Assembly (NCBI RefSeq): GCF_001039355.2
Contig: NW_019775069.1
Span: 255,381 to 319,380, forward strand
DNA: 64,000 nt
Direction: 5' to 3'
Source: Lingula anatina
Taxonomy: Eukaryota; Brachiopoda; Lingulata; Lingulida; Lingulidae
Positions 53,601 through 62,570 of the stretch are shown here, piece after piece. Below the pieces are notes generated by a model that was not told the DNA's origin, made no database searches, and saw only the letters and a program-made list of their open reading frames with translations. Position 1 is the stretch's first letter, and each line of letters starts with the position of its first letter. A program made the translations under genes and the position numbers.

Positions 53601-56410
53601 GGTCGTAATACTGGGAAATGAGGCAGGAACCATCTTTGTTTATTTTGCTGTTCATCTTCATCTGTGACTTTTCTTATGTATTGTTTTTCTTCATAACCAC
53701 TGAGGATATTTTGATACGCCTTCTTTAGTTCTGGGTCCTTGTTCAATCTCTTTTCGGTGTTTTGTAGCCTTTTCTTGGCCATGGTATAGTTATCCCCCAG
53801 TTGTGCACGGTTCTGCTTCCATGGAATCCCAATGGAGTACCGTCCATCTTCCTTGATGATTGAAGACTCTGCCATTTTTAACGCTTCCTTCTCATCTGGT
53901 TTCACGTGTGGTGCTGATATACCAAACTCTTCAATGTCCCAGTAGCGTCGAAGGAGGTGATCTAAACCTTCTTGTTCTTGTACTTGTTGGTTTACATATA
54001 AAGTAAAACCAGTGTTCGGTCTGCTAGTGTTCTTCTGTGCGGCTGCAATACAGGTCCACCCTAGTGGAGTTTTGCGGGCAATTGGTTCCCCTGGCTCACC
54101 TCTGACGTCTTCTTCTGAAAACATTAGGTCAACTTGGTCTAAACCTATCAGTAGATCCACTTTTGGCCGTGGTCCTATCTCTGGGAAGTTCAAGTTCTGC
54201 AAATGAGGCCACTGTCTTTTGTACTGGTTCCAGTTCACCACTTGTAAATCTCCCGTCACTTGTTCAACGGTACATGCTGCTGCTGATCGTTCTATTCTTC
54301 CATCAACGGAACAAATCGTGAATTCCACACACGTCGTCTTCAGCTTGTTTTCTCTCCCATTCAGAGTGGTAACATTAATTTCCTCATATTCTCCTGACAG
54401 CTTCAATTCGGCAGCAACATTACTGTTTAGATAGGATCTGGTGCTGGCTTCATCCAATAACGCATTCACCTTGATGCTCCTGTCATTATTCTTCAGGATA
54501 ACTGCTACTGTTCTCATAGCTAACGTCTCTGGTTCGGTTCTTTGTTCCTTTGATACAGAGGTAAGGGTTCTCTCCTGAGGGGACTTTGGTGAATTTTCTT
54601 GGTTCCTTTGTTCATGGTTCTTTGTTTGGGATCTGGTCTGGTCATTTTTCTCCTGTTGAGAATCTGCATGAAGTAGTCTGTGGTGATAAGATCGGCAATT
54701 GTTGATCCCACAAATTCTGGATCGAGGGCAGTTGTTTCCAAAATGTCCAACACCAAGACATCTGAAACACAGCTTGTTCTTCATTGCGATATCCCACCTT
54801 GATTTGACATCCACTTGTCGGAAGCTATTACACGCCCATAGGCCATGTACACCACCACAGTGCACACACTTCAACATCTTTTTCTTTTCTCTTTTGGGGG
54901 TCGATTCTCTTTCGGACAGTAAGAGAGTTGTCCCTCTCTTCTCTTTGTCTGTACTTTTCTGTTTTAATGTAGAGAGACCTTTTATTGTCTCAGATGCGGT
55001 CATTTGGAACTCTGCTTCCTGATTTATGAATTCTTGTAGACTCAGCACACTCTCCTCACATCGTTTTTCATTCACCCATCGGTAGTACTTGGTCAATAAT
55101 GCTTCATCTAGCTTGCGTTGGATGTTGATATAGAGGGAACCACCTCCTAGCTCACTCTTCTGTCCAGCTTCCATTATGTTCACTACTATTGAGTCCACCA
55201 GCTCAGCTAACAGTTCTATGTCTCTAGGGTGGTTGTCTCGGACTTGTCTGAATCTGTCCAATTCTTCTAATCTCAAGGTGATTTGTCTTCGTTTTCCACC
55301 ATACTTTCTTTCTAATCTGTCCATTGCTACATTATAGGCAGTAGCTGAATAACCCAAGTTCTCGACAACTTTTAACGCTTCACCTTGAAGGCTGTTGTGT
55401 AATCGTAGGAGCTTGTACTCTGGAGTGCAGGTAGTGCGGTCCACACATGAAAGGAATGCTGCTTTCCAGCCCTCGTACGTTTTCTTATCGCCATTAAACT
55501 TTGGAATATGTACCCTTTCTAGAAGCCTTGACGAATCAAAACTGACCGACTCCACTGTGCTCGAGTCCTGGATATTTCTGGGTTGGAAAATCGGGGCTGT
55601 AGGTCTCAGCTCACTTTTGACTGGTCTCACTGAAGACATGTCCTGTCTGAATGGCGTAGATGACACAGGCTGATACTGTTTTTGTGGTACTTTTTTCTTC
55701 TGTTCCATCTCTAACTCAATTTCTGGGTCTGTTTCATGCATAACATGCACTGGCTGTGCTTCGGCTTGGGCTCCCTTTGGCTTTACACTTGGCAAAGGGT
55801 TAATGACTTTATCAATCTGAGCCTTTTCTTCTATCTGATTCTGACATTTTTCTGTTCTGGTCGGCATAGGGTTAACAGGGTTAATCTCATGCTCCATTCC
55901 CTCTATTTGCTGTTTAATTGTTCTGGGTATTGTTCTGGGAGGTAAAGGGTTAATAGGGCTTATTTCATGCTCTATGTCTTCTATCTCCTGCTTTACTGCA
56001 GCAAAAGTTTCTTCTAATTCAACTGTCAGTCGATGAATTTCTTCTTTTATAGCTGATTCTTCTTTACTCAAGTTCTTACTGACCTTAGGCGTCTGCTTGG
56101 GACTAGGGGTTGACCTGGTTAACATGAGATCATTCATGATCTTTTCCAGATCTCTGTAACGCTCCTCTGTCGCTTCTAATTCAGCAGTAGTGGCTGCAAT
56201 TTTATCTACTTCTCCCCACCTGTCCAGCTGGTAAAGTAGTTCATCACAGCTTATTACATACTGTTCAAAAACCAATGTTATTTCTCTGAATTTCTGCCTG
56301 ATTATAGTTTTTTCTGTCTTTTGAGGCATATTTTCTATCCAGTTTTCAAACTCACTGGCTGCGGCAACAAAGGCTGTTCTGGCTAGCATCTTCTTTGTTT
56401 TCAAACTCAT
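50642..56410 (-). CDS. BEL/Pao gag-pol polyprotein
   Basis: A single open frame of 1922 codons from the ATG at 56408-56410. The upstream in-frame codons TTG ACC are not needed. Order: gag with a coiled-coil start and DUF1759-like region (to about 480); zinc knuckles from CVHCGG (about 512) to CFRCLGVGHFGNNC (about 550); an aspartic protease with LLDEAST (about 649), where the usual D-S/T-G is D-E-A; RT with YMDD (about 1064); RNase H with FTDASKDAYGAAVY (about 1244); an H2C2 zinc region (about 1557-1600); an integrase core with SVDFAGPF, YSDNGTNF and an HEVMVR glutamate; and a C-terminal DUF5641-type domain (about 1830-1922). No env-like frame. All catalytic signatures are present, so it may be mobile or recently so. 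Confidence 0.95.
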   Translation of the reverse strand: MSLKTKKMLARTAFVAAASEFENWIENMPQKTEKTIIRQKFREITLVFEQYVISCDELLYQLDRWGEVDKIAATTAELEATEERYRDLEKIMNDLMLTRSTPSPKQTPKVSKNLSKEESAIKEEIHRLTVELEETFAAVKQEIEDIEHEISPINPLPPRTIPRTIKQQIEGMEHEINPVNPMPTRTEKCQNQIEEKAQIDKVINPLPSVKPKGAQAEAQPVHVMHETDPEIELEMEQKKKVPQKQYQPVSSTPFRQDMSSVRPVKSELRPTAPIFQPRNIQDSSTVESVSFDSSRLLERVHIPKFNGDKKTYEGWKAAFLSCVDRTTCTPEYKLLRLHNSLQGEALKVVENLGYSATAYNVAMDRLERKYGGKRRQITLRLEELDRFRQVRDNHPRDIELLAELVDSIVVNIMEAGQKSELGGGSLYINIQRKLDEALLTKYYRWVNEKRCEESVLSLQEFINQEAEFQMTASETIKGLSTLKQKSTDKEKRGTTLLLSERESTPKREKKKMLKCVHCGGVHGLWACNSFRQVDVKSRWDIAMKNKLCFRCLGVGHFGNNCPRSRICGINNCRSYHHRLLHADSQQEKNDQTRSQTKNHEQRNQENSPKSPQERTLTSVSKEQRTEPETLAMRTVAVILKNNDRSIKVNALLDEASTRSYLNSNVAAELKLSGEYEEINVTTLNGRENKLKTTCVEFTICSVDGRIERSAAACTVEQVTGDLQVVNWNQYKRQWPHLQNLNFPEIGPRPKVDLLIGLDQVDLMFSEEDVRGEPGEPIARKTPLGWTCIAAAQKNTSRPNTGFTLYVNQQVQEQEGLDHLLRRYWDIEEFGISAPHVKPDEKEALKMAESSIIKEDGRYSIGIPWKQNRAQLGDNYTMAKKRLQNTEKRLNKDPELKKAYQNILSGYEEKQYIRKVTDEDEQQNKQRWFLPHFPVLRPDKPTTKTRIVFDASAKNQDLCLNDVIHPGPKLQNELFSVLLRFRQNPVGIICDISEMYLQIKLKEEDSAFHRFLWRTDQEQEPDIYEWTRIVFGINASPFLAQFVSRTNAQNYEQELPLAADTVINSTYMDDSIDSVADVQTGIELVSQLRTLWQRAGMHPRKWLSNEPEVLQHVPAEDCVAEVDLDVGTLPSVKTLGLLWSAKEDIFCYQVNQEDEQENIKLTKRMFLSKTAALFDPLGFLQPYTIRAKVLFQEVWISGVDWDEELLLQQQKKAKEWFRELKELSRIEIPRCLREKKEVSKASLHTFTDASKDAYGAAVYIRHVYEDDTVSSQLVASKTKVAPLKAVSIPRLELVAAVIGFRLSEEIGNCMNIDQADRHFWTDSMDVLYWIHGQSKLFKPFIAHRVGEIQQKTAPTQWRHVTSKMNPADLLTRGLSVVALTNEEKWWKGPRFLSEEPQSWPKKFVVKTDEREARSEHRTQKSSSATYITHVEAEGDRLSSKCYSSWTRLVRVTAWVLRFVENCRLPKLLRHKNALEPDELATAEIFHIRNAQKEEFRDEILALKQNREIKSNSKILALLPFLDEDGLVRSNGRLRWSSSVPWEMRHPVILPRNQWTTKLIVKHHHVQALHGGTNFVLAQMSKRYWIISAREVIRSIEQDCSFCKRRKATPAEQVMAPLPKMRTRVTLRAFNQTSVDFAGPFIVKQGRGKARIKRYLCLFTCLGTRAVHLEVAFGLDSDSFLNALFRMTSRRGVPEDMYSDNGTNFVGANKELQELLDLQPEKIKEKTSSKGIRWHFNPPAAPHFNGVHEVMVRAAKRAINATLGNAEVNDEELVSAVVGAEGLINSRPLTYQSSSFQDLEPLTPNHFLHGQIGGQFAPEEIDEIAFNPRKRWRRVQEVVHSFWKRWLKEWLPSLNARKKWHKQKKNLENGQVVLVMCNDTPRGKWPLGRISKVYPGADGCVRVADVTVDGKTYKRPVVNLCPLD

Positions 56411-56499
56411 GGTCAATTTAGACTGTCTGTCTACTGTAATGCCTTTTAAATTTTCTGTTGTTCTTTTAAAAAGTTCAACCTAGCTCTGCTACCAAACAA

Positions 56500-56712
56500 T
56501 GTTCTGGATTAATCCTCCAGTGCAATAAAAATTAAAGCACAAGTGTTCCTTCTTTGTTCTATCATAGTTCTATTTTATTGCCACAATACAATGCATTAAA
56601 AAGGTACTTGTAACAACAGGTGTTTCACTTTAACTGTCACTGAGTGGGAAATGTCTTTCAAAATGCTTTTAGTGTGCAAGGGTAAAAATTTTAAGTGCTT
56701 TTCTCTAGAACA
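56500..56712 (-). repeat. 5' LTR of the BEL/Pao element
   Basis: 213 bp, followed in minus sense by the primer-binding site at 56494-56484. Confidence 0.95.
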
Positions 56713-56717
56713 ATTTA

Positions 56718-57200
56718 TCTGTGTTATCGAAATTTATCATGGGACTAAATTAATGCGTTGGGTTTATTTCAACTTTGATATCTTTCGAGTGCAAGAGCAC
56801 TGTAATGCATGTAACCTATATACTTTACGAACTTGACTAAAATGCAAAGAAACTTCAGATATGATGAGTGACATTCGTCCACTACTAGAAATATATATAA
56901 TTGTTCCCACTTCAAAGTAAACTTTAAATCAAATTAATGATTCAAAAGAACGTGCGTGAGCTCGCTCTCGTGCACACGCGCGCGTGTGTGAGATAGAGTT
57001 GCGAACTTACAAAAATCGCTTAGACAGTCGCCTTGAAAGAAAATGGTAAAAAGAAAAAATTGAAAGAAATACAGATAAATTGGGTCGTAGTAAATTCTAC
57101 TCGCCCCTGGATGCAGACGCTGAAGACAGGACGGGTATCAATTACAACAAACTGGGGTGCCGCATTCTTTGTCAATATTGGGTAACCGCTGACCAGATAA
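56718..57200. other. Intron of membrane-protein gene A, no feature
   Basis: Contains a short CG/CA-rich word (GCACACGCGCGCGTGTGTG at about 56971-56990); otherwise nothing recognisable. Confidence 0.4.
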
Positions 57201-57206
57201 GTTTTA

Positions 57207-57322
57207 AAGTTCCGGCTAAGGTCCTAAGTCCAAGGACAGCGACAAGAGTCTCTAATTAAGTTCCGGCTAAGGCCTCCAAGTCCAAGGGCAGCGACAAGAG
57301 TCTCTGATAAAGTTCCGGCATC
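57207..57322 (+). repeat. About 2.3 tandem units of 51-52 bp
   Basis: Units start at about 57207, 57258 and 57310 with AAGTTCCGGC. The first two share AGTCCAAGG.CAGCGACAAG and AGTCTCT. Intron of gene A. Confidence 0.85.
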
Positions 57323-57588
57323 TGTCATCAATCGTCTGTCAAGGACGTTAACACCTCATTAGCCGCCTCTGCGACTTTTATATTTTTAAAACTCTCTGAT
57401 CACTGGTTTTCTGGTCAATATTCATCGCCAGTTTGAGGTAATGTAAAAAGTTGTCAGTAACCAGTCAGTAATGGATTCAATAGTTTATATGTATTTTAGT
57501 TACACATTGTCTCTTTTATCTTTTTTTATAACAATCATTAATGCCTTTGAATACAGGTCAAGCATGCAGAACTATCTTCGGACTGACC

Positions 57589-57893
57589 ATGCAGGGGCGG
57601 ATCCAGGATTATTTGAAAGGAGGGGGGAGGTCCAGAACGAAAGGCCTCGGACTCGAAGCCGACCATATCCCCCTTGGCTTGGGGTTCGGGGCCTGCTCAA
57701 GGGCCCCGAAAAATTTTTCATGTTATGGAGAGCAAACAGTGCCCTATGCTATGGTTAAGAAATAGGATTTAGCTAGTTAAAATTCTAATTTCAAGAGGGG
57801 AATATTGGTGTGATACATTTTTCAGAAACCGGAGGGGGGGGGGGGGGGTGTTCGGACCCCTCTGACCCTCCTCTAAATCCGCCACTGCCATGT
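57589..57893. mobile_element. hAT-like MITE, GGCGGATCCAGGA family, copy 1
   Basis: Starts CAGGGGCGGATCCAGGATT and ends with an inverse-like CCTCTAAATCCGCCACTG, a CAG..CTG terminal pattern common in hAT MITEs. A second copy is at 62298 and fragments at 28668 and 59086. No clear 8-bp duplication seen. Contains a long G run at about 57833-57847. Confidence 0.6.
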
Positions 57894-58113
57894 GTCGACA
57901 AGAACGTAAAAAATAAGCTAAAATTTTAAAGCTCATTATTTTCATCTTAAATTTATTTCTGCAGAAATAACTATCAAAATGAAAACCACAAAAAGTAGCC
58001 TTGGAAAAAAAAAACGAACATGAAACAAACTTGATACACCTCCGAAATAAATGTTTGATTAAAACTTAATATATGCTGTTACTGTACGTTTGTCAAAAAA
58101 AAAATTGACGTAC

Positions 58114-58180
58114 CTTCACTTTCACCTATGGTCAGCAAAATTACCCCGATGACACACAGAAATACAATTGTCTTGTCCAT
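58114..58180 (-). CDS. Small type I membrane protein A, exon 1 (signal peptide)
   Basis: The ATG is at 58178-58180 and the exon runs 67 nt to the donor GTACGT (58113-58108), phase 1. It encodes MDKTIVFLCVIGVILLTIGE then SE: a short basic start, a hydrophobic core and a small-residue cleavage region, i.e. a signal peptide. The joined codon with exon 2 is GGA. The intron is about 8.4 kb, most of it the BEL/Pao element. Exon length and phase are identical to exon 1 of protein B. Confidence 0.72.
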
Positions 58181-58261
58181 TTTGTTCTGTTGTCAATCTG
58201 CTTAAGATTGTCTTTAAGGAACTATATCGCAATTTGAAATACAAAGACCCATGCGATATCA

Positions 58262-58300
58262 CTTTTATAAATACCAGACAGAGGTTAACGGTGACGTCAT
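58262..58300 (-). promoter_or_regulatory. Promoter of membrane-protein gene A: TATA box and CRE
   Basis: In minus sense a palindromic CRE TGACGTCA (58292-58299, within GACGTCACCG) precedes TATTTATAAAAG (about 58262-58273), which lies about 85 bp before the ATG. Known of CRE: binds CREB/ATF bZIP factors. The sister gene B has the same GACGTCACCG word upstream of its TATA box. Confidence 0.6.
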
Positions 58301-59116
58301 AAAGGTCAACTTTTATGTGTCGCAACCGCAGTACACACAATGTGAGACATCTCGATAGGAGATTCACCCTCGACTTTACTCGAAGGTATTCAGGTATGGA
58401 AATATTTGAAATAAATTATATTACTTACGTCCAAAATGAACGTTTTCGTTTACAAATCGCTTGTTACAGTTCATAGAAACCCATAGCTTACACTACTTTT
58501 GTTGAAAGTTTAAAGCAACACACGTCGAATATTAGAAACAATTTTAATAAGTAGTCTGTACCCCCTGTTGAATGGACTCGCCCAAATCCGCTTTGCCTGC
58601 CTACCTTCAGGGAATTCCCAACAAATTCTCCATAATCGCCTTCCAAGAAAAAGGCATTTTTATGGTATTTACAGGTAACCCTTCACACAGATATTCACTG
58701 TCATTAGTTCTATACTTTCTATACTATCTTTACAAAAGGTGGTTACCATATCAGGGAGCCGGAAGTGAGACAAATACCCACCCCTAAAGGTAGCTGTAAT
58801 TTCAAAGATAAAATGAAGTTTATGATACAGGTAGAAATGAATATGAATACAATAAGAAAATGATAGAGATGATTTTTATGTTAAAAAAGGCGGGGATTAT
58901 CTACTTAGTGAAATACATAGGTCATTAATTGTTTATCATTTTTTCAGTCATAAAAATTACAATTAAAAATGAAATAAAATGAAAAACAGATTAATAACTA
59001 ATAAATAAAGTGTCTTAAGTGCTTGATGATTAGAGCAGTGGGCAAAAGTATATGAAAATTGAGAACGAAGAATCAAAATTGCCGAGAACGGATCCAGGAT
59101 ATTTAGAGGTCAAATA

Positions 59117-59512
59117 ATTGGGGTTTCTGACGAAAAATTTGGCTGATGGCTGCTTATACGAGACGTGCACTCCTGAATATAATAAATGGAAGGGAGATTC
59201 GTCAACCCGGAAGAAGGGCAGGGCGAATTACTTGTTCTGTTTCAAATTTGGGATCGGTTGGTGTCGTGTGTGCACCCTTGAATGTGATATCCTTGTTTGC
59301 AGTAAACATGAGAGTATGGTGAGGGGCCGGGTATACTGATAAGAAATGTTTGACGTAACTGGTAGGATAAGAAGAAACAAAAGGTGTTTGGGAAATTAAT
59401 AGGTTCTATGCATATCTCAGTTGATTAATTTCAAGTGCATGGACGCCTCAGGTACGCTAAATGTTGTGTGCGTAGGCACGCTCTGTGGCAGCATTCAGAA
59501 CAGAGGACTAAC
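59117..59512 (+). repeat. Dispersed repeat, copy 2 (paralogue at 46435-46832)
   Basis: Direct-orientation partner of the earlier copy. Just upstream (59086-59105) is a fragment of the GGATCCAGGA MITE family. Confidence 0.7.
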
Positions 59513-59678
59513 ATGTCCGCGGATCAAATATGGCCGACCCACTTGAATGCTTGTTGCGTCATACCCGCCAGGAATCTATAGTGATAGTGTCAAATCGGGA
59601 ATTAAGCGGCAAAGCTTTTTAATGGGTAGCAATATTTGATCCTCGGATATGTTAGTCCGCTGATATGAATGTGCTCTA

Positions 59679-59687
59679 TGTGTGTGC

Positions 59688-59721
<34 letters not shown>

Positions 59722-59723
59722 GA
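59679..59723. repeat. (GT)n microsatellite, interrupted
   Basis: GTGTGTGCGTGTG..TTTGTGTG..GTGTGAGT; open frames across it are not genes. Confidence 0.9.
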
Positions 59724-60676
59724 GTACGCGCACATTTGTTGGTTTGATAATTTTGTTTTCAGTGATAAAAGGCACATAGTTTTTACACGACTAACAATCA
59801 TGTGTACGTTAATGCTTATACAAGGTGACCCCAGTGCATTGGTTTTCTAAAGCGGATTTTACACTCAATAGTAATTCGGATTTTAAACTCCTTTATAATG
59901 CCAAAGCGGAAGATTAAAAGTTCACTCTTAAAAATAGGTTCTAAATGAGGGTCTTGTCACATTATTAAATAGAAATTAGGGACATTTTTGAGACGGCGGA
60001 TATTTGAAGACTACATGTAAATTGACCGAACGGTTTTTAAAATTAAAATTCCAATTAATTAAAATTCCAATTACTGAGGCGTGAGCGGTGGCCTTAAGAT
60101 TACCGCTTTCTCTTAGAAATTCGAAGCCAAAAAGAGTTTCAGTAAATTTTTTCTGAACGCATCACTTATATTTAATGTTTTCATTTGATTTAGCTTTATA
60201 TATAGATGTACAAAATGGAGATAATGTATAGAAAAAAGTATGAAAAGTATGGAAAAATATACAACAAGTAATGCAACATTTCAAATCTTGAAACTGTGGT
60301 ACATTCAGTAAACACGGTGACTCTCGTGGTCTTTCAGGAAGTCATTTTATAAATAAATACATACAATGCCAGGCATTGTTACAACATGTGTCTTTTGAAT
60401 GTCACATGAGAACTACCAATCGACGATGATGGTGATGATGATGTAATCTCTAATACCCAGTGTGAAGAAGGCAAGGCAATGATATAGCAAACTGTGGCAA
60501 AATGCAGTAGTTGAGACAAATTCCCTGAATGCGTTGGATGTGACAACTGGTATGCACAGCACGTAGACCTATTCTATTCTTGATAAACCTTATGACAGGA
60601 ATATGTGCACAAGGTCGTGTGCCTAGTTAAATCTCCCTGAGAAGTAGTATTACTGCGCCTCTCACTACGCCTCTCA
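59724..60676. other. Probable 3' flank/UTR of membrane-protein gene B
   Basis: No gene or element recognised. Includes a GATGATGGTGATGATGATG short repeat at about 60424-60444 and a CTCACTACGC direct repeat at 60661-60680 overlapping the stop region of gene B. Confidence 0.4.
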
Positions 60677-60957
60677 CTACGCTTGTGATATGGTTATATT
60701 CGTTTCATTTTCCGTCTGTGAATTTAACCCGATTTCTGTATCGGAAGAATTCATTTGATTTTTCTTCTTCCTTTTAGTCCTCTCTCCATTGTCTTTATCA
60801 TTACAGCAGCTGCAGTGGTCCTTGCAGATGGCGTAGATGCAGAACCCCATGGCAACGAGAAAGACCAGCCCAAAAATGATGCCTAAAACTATGCCAGCTT
60901 GAGCGTTTGCATCAGCGTTAATGGAGCCAAATAGCCGCATACCGCCTATTCCGCGAC
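60677..60957 (-). CDS. Small type I membrane protein B, exon 2
   Basis: The acceptor CCTGTTTCCATTGTAG precedes 60957; phase 1 entry; TAG stop at 60677-60679. With exon 1 (61443-61377) the predicted protein has 115 residues: a signal peptide; an ectodomain of about 25 residues (RGIGGMRLFGSINADANAQA); a span GIVLGIIFGLVFLVAMGFCI with GxxxG-like spacing; then YAICKDHCSCCNDKDN, a cysteine cluster, then a basic KRKKK stretch and a polar tail. It has the same architecture as protein A (short Gly/Arg ectodomain, span, juxtamembrane Cys), but lacks the PPxY motif. An alternative start at the in-frame ATG 60982 would give no signal peptide and would read through the acceptor, so I prefer the spliced model. 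Confidence 0.75.
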
Positions 60958-61251
60958 CTACAATGGAAACAGGGGCACTCATTTCTCTTTTTTAAGAGTC
61001 AATAATGAAATAAGTAAGATGATTTATAGATATATAATATGAACTTATAAAAATAATCAATTTTGCTACTGTAAACATTTAGATTCCGAATTAAAAGTAT
61101 ATGGTTTCTAAAATATAGAGGATAAGAAACAAGTTAATATAGAGATAAGAAACAAGTTAATAATAATAATAAACATTGTGGTCAATGAACTACGAATTGT
61201 ACATTTATACATCTCTATTTTTCATAGAATTGAATAAAGGTATTGCAAAAA

Positions 61252-61254
<3 letters not shown>

Positions 61255-61298
<44 letters not shown>
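61255..61298 (+). repeat. A44 homopolymer after an AATAAA word
   Basis: Lies in the intron of gene B. AATAAAGG at about 61231 precedes it by about 20 bp, as in a retroposed transcript's tail. Confidence 0.9.
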
Positions 61299-61299
<1 letters not shown>

Positions 61300-61376
61300 A
61301 TTTTAATTCCGGAAAAGTAAAGTTAATGTCTCATTATGGAAGTACAGTATTAAAACTAACAAGTTCGAACACTTAC

Positions 61377-61443
61377 TTTCTACCCCACTGGCAGTTATTG
61401 CAACGTAGCATAGGAAAACTAAAATAAAAGTAAATAAACCCAT
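61377..61443 (-). CDS. Small type I membrane protein B, exon 1 (signal peptide)
   Basis: The ATG is at 61441-61443 and the exon runs 67 nt to the consensus donor GTAAGT, phase 1. It encodes MGLFTFILVFLCYVAITASG then VE, a clear signal peptide with an Ala-Ser-Gly cleavage region. The junction codon is AGT. The intron is 419 bp. Same exon length and phase as protein A exon 1. Confidence 0.75.
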
Positions 61444-61513
61444 GTTAAGGGTGTTTGTTCCTGGTAACTACTGATAAATCCACTCTACTAAACTGACTGG
61501 AAAATGCGAGACC

Positions 61514-61645
61514 TTTAAATAACACGCTACGGAAATTGATCAATCTCTTATGAGTCACATCGCATTGCTCTCAGCTTTCATAGCGGTGACGTCTATTGCG
61601 TAAATATTACTATTCAAGGAAAAGTGAATGTGGCGTTACGTCATA
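61514..61645 (-). promoter_or_regulatory. Promoter of membrane-protein gene B: TATA-like box and CRE-type sites
   Basis: In minus sense TATTTAAAGG (61521-61512) lies about 70 bp before the ATG. GACGTCACCG (61593-61584) lies upstream, and a further ATGACGTAA-type CRE at about 61635-61643. Confidence 0.55.
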
Positions 61646-61649
61646 GGAA

Positions 61650-62140
61650 AAGATGAACCAATTTTGTCACGTACCAGGTATTTACAATTAACCTCGCAAG
61701 TACAATATTGTTATAAATAACGGAACAGAGGCAACACATTGCACTTTGATTCACGACTTCTAAGATTATTATTCCTTACGTTCGTGTGTCTGGTATTTAT
61801 TTATAGTAGGCTTAAGTGTTGGAAAAAAAATGAGTAGAACACATAACAATGCAAGGAACGTATATAATTTTTGCTGGTACAAAACCTGCCGTACCTGTGT
61901 TAGTGCTTGTATTCAGCAGCCCCTGCCGTTTTATCATCCATGAAGTGAAGAGTTTTTTACCCTTCTGAAGCGTCCAATTTTTTGTATTTTGAAAACTGCG
62001 CACCCTGGTTCACTGAAAACTTTGCCGATCCGTAGTAAAATGAAAAGTTAAAATTACTGCACTATTACTGCAAACTAAACGTCTGCGGCAACGAGTTTCC
62101 AGCAGTTTGTAAGAAAAATTGTATTGCTGCTGCTTTGCAG
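61650..62140. other. No gene recognised
   Basis: Upstream flank of gene B; nothing else identified. Confidence 0.4.
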
Positions 62141-62147
62141 CCATATT

Positions 62148-62227
62148 GCATCAAATTTGATGCAAATTTATATAAAGGAATCGCAATTTGCAGAAATATT
62201 GCAACAAATTTGCTGCAAATTTGCAGC
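62148..62227. other. Two 16-bp perfect palindromes with an octamer motif
   Basis: GCATCAAATTTGATGC (62148-62163) and GCTGCAAATTTGCAGC (62212-62227) are perfect palindromes. ATGCAAAT, the POU/Oct octamer, is at 62160-62167. GCAA/TTGC words recur throughout 62120-62230. Confidence 0.6.
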
Positions 62228-62297
62228 AGGTCGGATAGTGTGCTAAGGGGGTGGGGGGGGGGAGGGTACTGAGGGCAGAGAGCAGAGGTTACACATG

Positions 62298-62570
62298 CAG
62301 CGGCGGATCCAGGATTGTTTGAAGGGGCGGGGTCCGGTTTCAAGGTACGACAGGCCGTGGATGCGAAGCCAACCATGTCCCCCCACCCGCCTTGGCGTGT
62401 GTTTTCCGAAATATTATGGTATTTTTAAGAGCGAACGGTGCCATTTGGTACGGTTTAGAGCTATGATTCAGCTAGTCAAAATTCTAATTTTAATTGGTGT
62501 GAATTTTTTCAGAAATCGAAGGGGGTTCAGGACTCCCCTGACATCCCCCCTAAATCCTCCACTGACCTAT
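62298..62570. mobile_element. hAT-like MITE, GGCGGATCCAGGA family, copy 2
   Basis: Starts CAGCGGCGGATCCAGGATT and ends CCCTAAATCCTCCACTG. The interior aligns with copy 1 (AAGCC.ACCATGTCCCCC, CAAAATTCTAATTT). Non-coding. Confidence 0.6.

Larger units (their letters stand above)
50164..56712 (-). mobile_element. BEL/Pao LTR retrotransposon, apparently intact
   Basis: LTRs of 213 bp (50164-50376 and 56500-56712), TG...CA, look identical. The 5-bp target duplication ATTTA lies at 50159-50163 and 56713-56717. In minus sense a primer-binding site TGGTAGCAGAG is at 56494-56484 and a purine tract AAGGAGGGGAGAAA at 50390-50377. A single long gag-pol frame fills the interior. Identical LTRs and an open frame mean a very recent insertion. 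It lies in the intron of membrane-protein gene A in the same transcriptional direction. Confidence 0.96.

Noticed and set aside
50602-55945. Many plus-strand frames across the BEL/Pao element
   Set aside because: Antisense shadows of the gag-pol frame.
57541-57765. 74- and 95-codon frames over the hAT-like MITE
   Set aside because: Fall on a repetitive non-coding element; a similar frame at 62295-62612 has the same cause.
60958-60982. Unspliced start of membrane protein B at the ATG 60982
   Set aside because: It would read through a good acceptor and lack a signal peptide, while a 67-nt signal exon with a matching phase lies 419 bp upstream.
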